DNA of 51,693 nt from a virus, in IMG/VR virus record IMGVR_UViG_3300043449_000332, positions 1-51,693 of that record; one strand, 5' to 3'. The translations under genes were made by a program, and so were the position numbers. Below the pieces are notes generated by a model. The model searched no databases and was not told the DNA's origin. It saw only the letters and a program-made list of their open reading frames with translations. Positions 47,088 through 51,693 of the stretch are shown one piece after another (within the stretch, counting starts at the first letter, position 1; each line of letters opens with the position of its first letter).

Positions 47088-49523
47088 TCACTCGTAACTA
47101 AGTTCTGTTTGTGTTTCATTCTTCTTCTTTATGAGTATCCACCTCCCGTCCATGTCTCGCCCCTCCTCGGGCATCGTCCCCTCCTTGAACTTGGCGTATG
47201 ATATGAGCCAACGATAGAACCGTGTCCTGCTTATGGTCATGCGAGATTTCGGGCCGTAGTCGGGATACTCGTTTATGAAGTCGTAGTAAAGTTCGTTCTT
47301 ATTGAGTTTCACTCCCACCTGAATCGGACAATTTCTTCCCGCACCCGTGTCTAAAAGTCCACACCATTCGATGAACTCGTGGCACGTCTCAGCCGACAAC
47401 TGCCTGATATTAAGGTTCACGAACTTGCTCTTAATCAATCCCGTGCGTAGATACCCCTGAAGGTTTCCGACCATGTAGTTGTCGAACTCGCACCAATCGT
47501 CGTCAGACCAATCGCCGAACATCAACTTGCCGAACTCGTCGAGTGGGGTGAAAGCCTTGCTGTAATACTGATGCAGTTCGAGTTCCCACTTGCGTCGGGC
47601 GAAGGAGTTGCCCGCCCCCTTGATGGCGTAGTTGGTGGTGATGGCAATCTTGGGTGACTTGCTGAACGGTATCTTGATGGCGTCCTTGTTCTTCTTCTCG
47701 AGCGTGAGACCCTCGGTGACCACGCTGAACAGGCGCTCGAAGTCAAAGTGTTTCTTCACGTCATCGAAGCAAAGTATCTGCGTGTCCGCCGATACCAACT
47801 GATAGGCGAACGACCGCTCGAAGGTGAAGGACTTGCCGTCGATGACCACGAGTTTCTTCATGTTCGACAGGGCGTTCATAAACAGACCCTTGCCTGTGCC
47901 TCCCTCGGGATTGTCACTGATGACCTCATCGTTGAGGATGACGGCAGGACAGAAGGATAGGTTCTTGTACCCGTGCAGTAGGAATCCGATAGTGCTCTCC
48001 ATTGACCTGACCCTATCGTCGTCATCTCCGCAGATGTTTCGTATGAACTTGCGGTAGTCGCACCTGTCGGTGACCCGGCAGATGTGGAAGTTGCGGTCGA
48101 TGACGTGGTCTTTCCAAACATACCCACCCAAGTCGAGGTAGTCTATTGGTGTCAGGTCGTCCTTTGTTATCTTGACCGCACAGTTCCGATAGTATAGGTA
48201 AGCCGAGTCCTTGGTGTCCTCGATAAAGTAGATGTCTATGGTTGACAGCATGGACAGGAACTCCTCCTTGAAAAACCGTGTGTTGTCGGCGAAGTAATTG
48301 TACACGCTGATGTCGTCTAATTCCAATAGGTGGTTCAGGACGAAGTCCTTTATCTCCTTCTCGCTTGCGTGGTCGATGAGGTTGTTTGTGACCTTGACGA
48401 ACACGTAGTTCTTGCTACCCTCGGGGCAGTACTTGTAGAAGCCTGAGTCCTCGAGGAACTGCTTGAACAGGATGTGCTCGATACGGATAGCGCCCTTCTC
48501 GTTCTTAGTCCAAAAGGTCTGCTTCGAGTTCTCGTCCTCGATTCGGGACATGACGGCATTGATGGTGTCCTCGTCCAACATGGACTCCTGAAGTTGGAGG
48601 CGTATCTCTTTTTTAGATACGCCCCTCAACAACTTGGATTTGATTTGGCTGATACGCTCCTCGTCCTCGTAGTACTTGGTTCCGAAGTTGGATGTGTTGG
48701 AGTAGGCCGAGTTGATTGTGGTAGCAATCTCCCTCTGCGTGAAGTCATCCGTTGCGTATTGGTTCAGGATGTAGGATGCGAGTCCACGGTTGACACCGAA
48801 GTCATTGAATGCCATCGCAAGGATGAAGCAGTTCTGATTCCGCTGACCCTCGGTCATTGGGTACTTCTTTGTCCACCACTTAACAAGGATGTCAACAATC
48901 TTGTTCTCGTCCGTAATTGGAATGGTCGGCTTGTCCCTGAACTTGGACACCTCGGTGTATTCAGGCTCTTCGATTACATCCCAAACGGATGCGTTCGGGT
49001 TGACGTGTATCAGTGGGTCGTATGATTCGTAGCAAACCCTGCTGATGTTCTTGCTCGTCTTGTCGAAGAACGGGCTGTTGAAATACTTCTCGAGGCTGTT
49101 GAAGTAGTTGACGTGGTTGTCGGGGTCGGGCGGTATCCGCACCAACACCTTGAGTCCGTTTCCGGATGGACTGATGAACACGCTGAACACGTACTTGTTC
49201 TTGGACAGGTTCTCCTTCTCTTGGAGCAAGTCCTTCTGACTGTTGTACCCATCGAAGTCGAGGCAGATGAGACCTGAGTGTTCGATGATGGACTCGTCAG
49301 TGCGCTTGTTAAACCTACCGCTGAAGCATACTGCGGGCAGGTACTTCTTCATCTCGTTCCTCTCCTGCTTGCGCTTCTCTAATCGTATCTTCTTGACCAA
49401 GTCCTTGGTAGCGCCGTCCTTTATGCGCCCAAGGATGACGCTCACGTCCCTGAAGAATGGGGTGTCGGTGTCCTTTATCGTCTTAAAGATAGTCACCTGA
49501 CAGTTGTATGTCGATAATGTCAT
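47088..49523 (-). CDS. primase-helicase (VirE/BT4734-type N domain plus SF3-like ATPase)
   Basis: 811 residues. The first 200 resemble the VirE/BT4734 N-terminal domain, an archaeo-eukaryotic-primase-like module: SGLICLDFDGYNSQKDLLQE, FSVFISPSGNGLKVLVRIPP and NISRVCYESYDP. The centre is helical. The C-terminal ATPase has EGGTGKG (Walker A, K545), Q-I-L-C-F-D-D-V (Walker B) and K-I-A-I-T-T-N-Y in the SF3/D5 order, followed by a winged-helix tail with FYRWLISYAKF. It would prime and unwind during phage DNA replication. Its start codon lies inside copy B of the iteron element, so initiation and replication control may be linked there. Confidence 0.85.
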   Translation of the reverse strand: MTLSTYNCQVTIFKTIKDTDTPFFRDVSVILGRIKDGATKDLVKKIRLEKRKQERNEMKKYLPAVCFSGRFNKRTDESIIEHSGLICLDFDGYNSQKDLLQEKENLSKNKYVFSVFISPSGNGLKVLVRIPPDPDNHVNYFNSLEKYFNSPFFDKTSKNISRVCYESYDPLIHVNPNASVWDVIEEPEYTEVSKFRDKPTIPITDENKIVDILVKWWTKKYPMTEGQRNQNCFILAMAFNDFGVNRGLASYILNQYATDDFTQREIATTINSAYSNTSNFGTKYYEDEERISQIKSKLLRGVSKKEIRLQLQESMLDEDTINAVMSRIEDENSKQTFWTKNEKGAIRIEHILFKQFLEDSGFYKYCPEGSKNYVFVKVTNNLIDHASEKEIKDFVLNHLLELDDISVYNYFADNTRFFKEEFLSMLSTIDIYFIEDTKDSAYLYYRNCAVKITKDDLTPIDYLDLGGYVWKDHVIDRNFHICRVTDRCDYRKFIRNICGDDDDRVRSMESTIGFLLHGYKNLSFCPAVILNDEVISDNPEGGTGKGLFMNALSNMKKLVVIDGKSFTFERSFAYQLVSADTQILCFDDVKKHFDFERLFSVVTEGLTLEKKNKDAIKIPFSKSPKIAITTNYAIKGAGNSFARRKWELELHQYYSKAFTPLDEFGKLMFGDWSDDDWCEFDNYMVGNLQGYLRTGLIKSKFVNLNIRQLSAETCHEFIEWCGLLDTGAGRNCPIQVGVKLNKNELYYDFINEYPDYGPKSRMTISRTRFYRWLISYAKFKEGTMPEEGRDMDGRWILIKKKNETQTELSYE

Positions 49524-49687
49524 GGGGATGTCGGTATTGTGTCGATTTGATTTGTGTAACTGATTGATACTCTTTACTTATGTCGATTATGTCAATTTTA
49601 TTTAATTAAAATAAAAATAAAAAAAATAATAATAAGAGAAATATATATAGAGAGATAGGTGAAGGTAAAAAATTGACATTCCGACAT
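49506..49687. repeat. AT-rich TATGTCGAT-iteron element, copy B
   Basis: Aligns along its whole length with 2630-2814 in the same orientation. TATGTCGAT occurs at 49507 and 49579, with TATGTCAAT at 49588 and related ATGTCGG/TGTCGAT words between; ATTGACATTCCGACATG closes the element. It covers the first codons of the primase gene and the gap upstream. The A/T tract between has ATATATATAGAGAGATAGG. Relative to the neighbouring gene the orientation is opposite to copy A, so a simple promoter role for both is unlikely. Confidence 0.75.
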
Positions 49688-49701
49688 GGATAAGGTGAAA
49701 A

Positions 49702-49725
49702 AAAGTGGGGGCGAACCCCCACTTT
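49702..49725 (-). terminator. intrinsic terminator (leftward)
   Basis: Perfect stem AAAGTGGGG/CCCCACTTT around a short centre, followed on the minus strand by a run of Ts (TTTTTTT). It ends the transcript of the SSB-like gene, so the primase gene needs its own promoter or antitermination. Confidence 0.85.
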
Positions 49726-49745
49726 ATTCACATCGCACGTTGATA

Positions 49746-50030
49746 TTAGAACGGTAGTTCCTCTTTCGGTGCCTTCTTGGACTTGGGTGCACTTGCCTGA
49801 GGCTCGGCTTGACCGCCCTGCTTCTTTGGCTCGTAGGTGTCCAACTCCATGTACGGGTTACCGCTACGCCCATACTTGGCGTTGAGGTTTACCCAACCAT
49901 TCTTCTCATGCTTACGCAAGAAGGCGATGGCCTCGTCTACCTTGATACTTACTCTCCCGATTACGAAGTCGGGTGCGTTCTCCTGTCGCTTGAAGGAGAA
50001 GCCGTCTGCGAAGATTTTTTCTTCTGACAT
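49746..50030 (-). CDS. SSB-like single-stranded DNA-binding protein
   Basis: 94 residues from the ATG at 50030 (MSEEKIFADGFSFKR); an upstream start at 50099 adds a Lys/Arg-rich stretch with no family resemblance. The core F-A-D-G-F-S-F-K-R ... N-A-P-D-F-V-I-G-R-V-S-I-K-V-D-E-A-I-A-F-L ... G-W-V-N-L-N-A-K-Y-G-R-S-G-N-P-Y-M-E-L-D is a layout I know from small phage ssDNA-binding proteins. The C terminus is APKEELPF, an acidic/hydrophobic tip as in SSB proteins. It lies next to exonuclease and annealing genes, which fits recombination and replication. Confidence 0.72.
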   Translation of the reverse strand: MSEEKIFADGFSFKRQENAPDFVIGRVSIKVDEAIAFLRKHEKNGWVNLNAKYGRSGNPYMELDTYEPKKQGGQAEPQASAPKSKKAPKEELPF

Positions 50031-50146
50031 TGGATTGTGGTTTTTAGTTTGACGTGGTCTGCTTGAACCCACCGTAGAACCCCCACGCCTGAGCGCCACG
50101 GTGGGTATGTATCTGCATGAATTTTACCAAGGACTCCATGCACTTG

Positions 50147-50162
50147 GTGTCCTCGAGGACAC
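50147..50162. repeat. 16-bp palindrome, copy 10 (perfect)
   Basis: GTGTCCTCGAGGACAC, fully symmetric, 2 bases behind the stop codon of the exonuclease gene (leftward) and before the SSB-like gene. Same placement as copy 1. Confidence 0.9.
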
Positions 50163-50164
50163 CA

Positions 50165-50911
50165 TTAGATGAGTTCCTCTTCGATGTGGTAGTTGCGGAC
50201 TTCGTCCCAAGGATTCTCACCGAAGAACCTGTTGTACATCTCGATTGCCTTGAGAACCTTCTGCTCACCACCGTCCACGAAGGACTGCTGTGGCTTGAAG
50301 ATTCCGAGTTGAGATGTCTCCTTGTCGATTACAAAGAACACGAGCGGCTTGCCAAATAACTGCTGATAGATGTAGCATTGGCTGTCGTAGTTGTAGGACT
50401 TGGCCGAGTACTTGAACTTCCTGATGTCGCCCGTGGTCTTCAGGTCGATGATGCAGGTCTCGGTGATGATGTCCGCCTTACCCTTCCACATCATGCCGTG
50501 AATCTCGGCAATGCCCGGTGTCTCGTACTTGTTTCCGGGGTAGTAGATTTGGTCGAAGAACGTCCAATTACTTTTCATTACCGACACCAACCTGTGTATG
50601 TCGTCCACCTCCTTCTTCAGCAGGACGAACGGCACGTTGTGGGTCTCGCAGTAGGACTTGTACTCCTTTGTGGTACGGGTGCTCACATCAACGAACGGCA
50701 CGAACTCAGCCTTCTCAGGCTCTATGAGCAGTTGATGGAACAGCCGACCCTCTGCGAATGACTTGTTGTCGGGGCGAGGTACGCCGAACATGGCGGGGTT
50801 GTTGATGAGTGCGTCGATGTCCGAGTTGGACAGGTAGTTCCTACCGATTCCACGGTAGTACTCGTTGTCGTCCTTGAGTGTGTCGAGAATTATTTCGTGG
50901 TCTGTCTTCAT
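50165..50911 (-). CDS. RecE/Cas4-like PD-(D/E)XK exonuclease
   Basis: 248 residues. IHGMMWKGKADIITETCIID, L-K-T-T carries the A-D ... D-x-K active-site pattern, and AKSYNYDSQCYIYQQLFG supplies the downstream tyrosine/glutamine motif typical of DUF3799/YqaJ-like phage exonucleases. N-terminal YRGIGRNYLSNSDIDALI and F-A-E-G-R-L-F-H-Q-L-L are also usual for this group. It would resect DNA ends to give single strands for the annealing protein whose gene overlaps it by 4 bases. Pairing exonuclease plus annealing protein is the standard phage recombination module. Confidence 0.85.
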   Translation of the reverse strand: MKTDHEIILDTLKDDNEYYRGIGRNYLSNSDIDALINNPAMFGVPRPDNKSFAEGRLFHQLLIEPEKAEFVPFVDVSTRTTKEYKSYCETHNVPFVLLKKEVDDIHRLVSVMKSNWTFFDQIYYPGNKYETPGIAEIHGMMWKGKADIITETCIIDLKTTGDIRKFKYSAKSYNYDSQCYIYQQLFGKPLVFFVIDKETSQLGIFKPQQSFVDGGEQKVLKAIEMYNRFFGENPWDEVRNYHIEEELI

Positions 50912-51495
50912 ACTACGGTTGTCATCTTTTGGAGTTCCTTCTTGATTGCCGCACTGATTGTGTACTTGCGGCTGAGTTGCTGAATCATGTCAGCGAATGA
51001 CACTTGGTTACGGTTGCTAATGATGTACGCAGATACCTTCGTCCAATTCGGGCCGTCCTTGGTGAGTTCGACCAACTCCTCCTGCTTCGGTGCAGAGGCT
51101 GTCGGTGTTTCGGGGATGTCCTCGCCCGTCCACAATGACAGTCCGAGTCCGTGCATGGCGATGGCCTTGGCCGTGCTCCGTTGGATGGTCTTGTTCACAT
51201 CCATTGATGTGACCCTCTCGTATGGGATGGCGTTGTTTCGGAAGTCCATGACGGGAAGGTAGTCGATGTGCTCGATTCCGTTCACGATGACTCCGACCTT
51301 CACGTAGCACGTCTTGCCGTCCGTGAAGTAGTTCATGCCCGTGTGCTCTGATTCGTAGATGACACGCTGTGCATCGGGGTGAACCTGCTTGAGCATAGAC
51401 CAAGCGTTCGCCCATGAGAGGTAGTCAAGGTTTCCCTTGCGTTCGATTTTTTCACGGACGCTGATGCCCGCAAGTTTGCTGAAGTAATTTTCCAT
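50908..51495 (-). CDS. DUF1071 single-strand annealing protein
   Basis: 195 residues. FSKLAGISVREKIERKGNLD followed by YLSWANAWSMLKQVHPDAQ, TCYVKVGVIVNGIEHIDYLP and T-S-M-D-V-N-K-T-I-Q-R-S-T-A-K-A-I-A-M-H-G-L-G-L matches DUF1071, a family related to Sak/Erf-type ssDNA annealing proteins. The C-terminal about 60 residues are variable helices. Its stop overlaps the exonuclease start by 4 bases. Acts in homologous recombination and concatemer formation during replication, by family knowledge. Confidence 0.85.
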   Translation of the reverse strand: MENYFSKLAGISVREKIERKGNLDYLSWANAWSMLKQVHPDAQRVIYESEHTGMNYFTDGKTCYVKVGVIVNGIEHIDYLPVMDFRNNAIPYERVTSMDVNKTIQRSTAKAIAMHGLGLSLWTGEDIPETPTASAPKQEELVELTKDGPNWTKVSAYIISNRNQVSFADMIQQLSRKYTISAAIKKELQKMTTVV

Positions 51496-51513
51496 TGTGA
51501 TTTGGTTAAGGGG

Positions 51514-51693
51514 TTATTGAACTTTGTCTTGAATCTTTTTTACTACCCGTATGTAGTCACGGTCTGTTGACATCCTGTCCTGAACCTGCTTGATTCCGTA
51601 GATGATTGACGAGTGTCCTATGGTGTATCCGTTTGCGGCCATGTACATCACGATTGAACTGACCTTGATTGGTCTGTTGACGCACAGGTAGTA
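51514..51693 (-). CDS. DnaA domain-IV-like protein, 5' end outside window
   Basis: 59 C-terminal residues visible: YYLCVNRPIKVSSIVMYMAA, then N-G-Y-T-I-G-H-S-S-I-I-Y-G-I-K-Q-V. The helix, K-V-S-S-I-V-x-Y-M, and G-H-S-S-I-I-Y-G-I are the second helix-turn-helix and DnaA signature (H-S/T-S/T-V/I-I) of DnaA domain IV. It is a second, smaller relative of the 178-residue protein at 43568. The stop lies 18 bases ahead of the annealing protein start. Probably an origin- or regulator-site binding protein; the start is not in the window. Confidence 0.7.
   Translation of the reverse strand, partial: YYLCVNRPIKVSSIVMYMAANGYTIGHSSIIYGIKQVQDRMSTDRDYIRVVKKIQDKVQ

Noticed and set aside
48421-48580. Further copies of the 16-bp palindrome (TCCTCGAGGA, GTGTCCTCG)
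   Set aside because: Only half-sites or centres match; arms GTGTC and GACAC are not both present.

Overview
The window looks like most of the genome of a tailed, podovirus-type bacteriophage of a Bacteroidota host. Support comes from a complete virion block in phage order (terminase large subunit, portal, scaffold, major capsid, two connector/ring-type proteins, a very large tail protein, internal virion proteins), a lysis block and a replication/recombination block. The host inference rests on repeated promoter elements of the TAnnTTTG type (TATATTTG, TATCTTTG, TAACTTTG, TATTTTTG) 17-24 bases before start codons, A-rich leaders without Shine-Dalgarno sequences, and rRNA-leader-like GTTCTTTGAnA elements. 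Gene order and protein style recall crAss-like phages and related Bacteroidota podoviruses. No giant RNA polymerase, integrase or repressor of a known family is visible.

Layout. A divergent control region (about 1800-2350) separates two long transcription units. The rightward unit (2350-43157) holds a GroEL/GroES chaperonin pair, small basic proteins, a holin candidate, a lipoprotein, an M15 endolysin, fibre-like proteins, packaging and head genes, connectors, a 1754-residue tail protein, internal proteins and a 3561-residue polyvalent protein. The leftward unit starts at a promoter near 1810-1836. It first reads a chain of RNA hairpins with two boxA-like elements and a tRNA-like fold, then a few small genes and a 212-residue possible regulator, and leaves the window at base 1. 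Leftward genes also fill 51693-43158: DnaA-domain-IV-like proteins, an annealing protein, exonuclease, SSB-like protein, primase-helicase, SNF2-type helicase, VRR-NUC and PD-(D/E)XK nucleases. The two units would meet tail to tail with no gap at 43157/43158. This makes sense if the genome is circular or circularly permuted and nearly complete here, although the exact end-to-end join does not look right.

Most unusual signals. (1) A 16-bp palindrome, GTGTCYTCGARGACAC, occurs ten times (nine matches plus one close variant), inside genes in all three reading frames and right after stop codons. (2) The giant virion protein is built from cassettes bounded by S-[KR]-[AP]-Q tetrapeptides. These coincide with shifts in base composition and, around an ADP-ribosyltransferase-like domain, with 19-bp direct repeats. 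The same protein carries a HEVAH zinc peptidase. (3) A 185-bp AT-rich, TATGTCGAT-rich noncoding element is present twice, before groEL and before the primase gene. (4) tRNA-derived folds, one of them only an acceptor/T-arm minihelix ending in CCA, sit between genes of the leftward transcript. (5) A small beta module recurs in several virion proteins.
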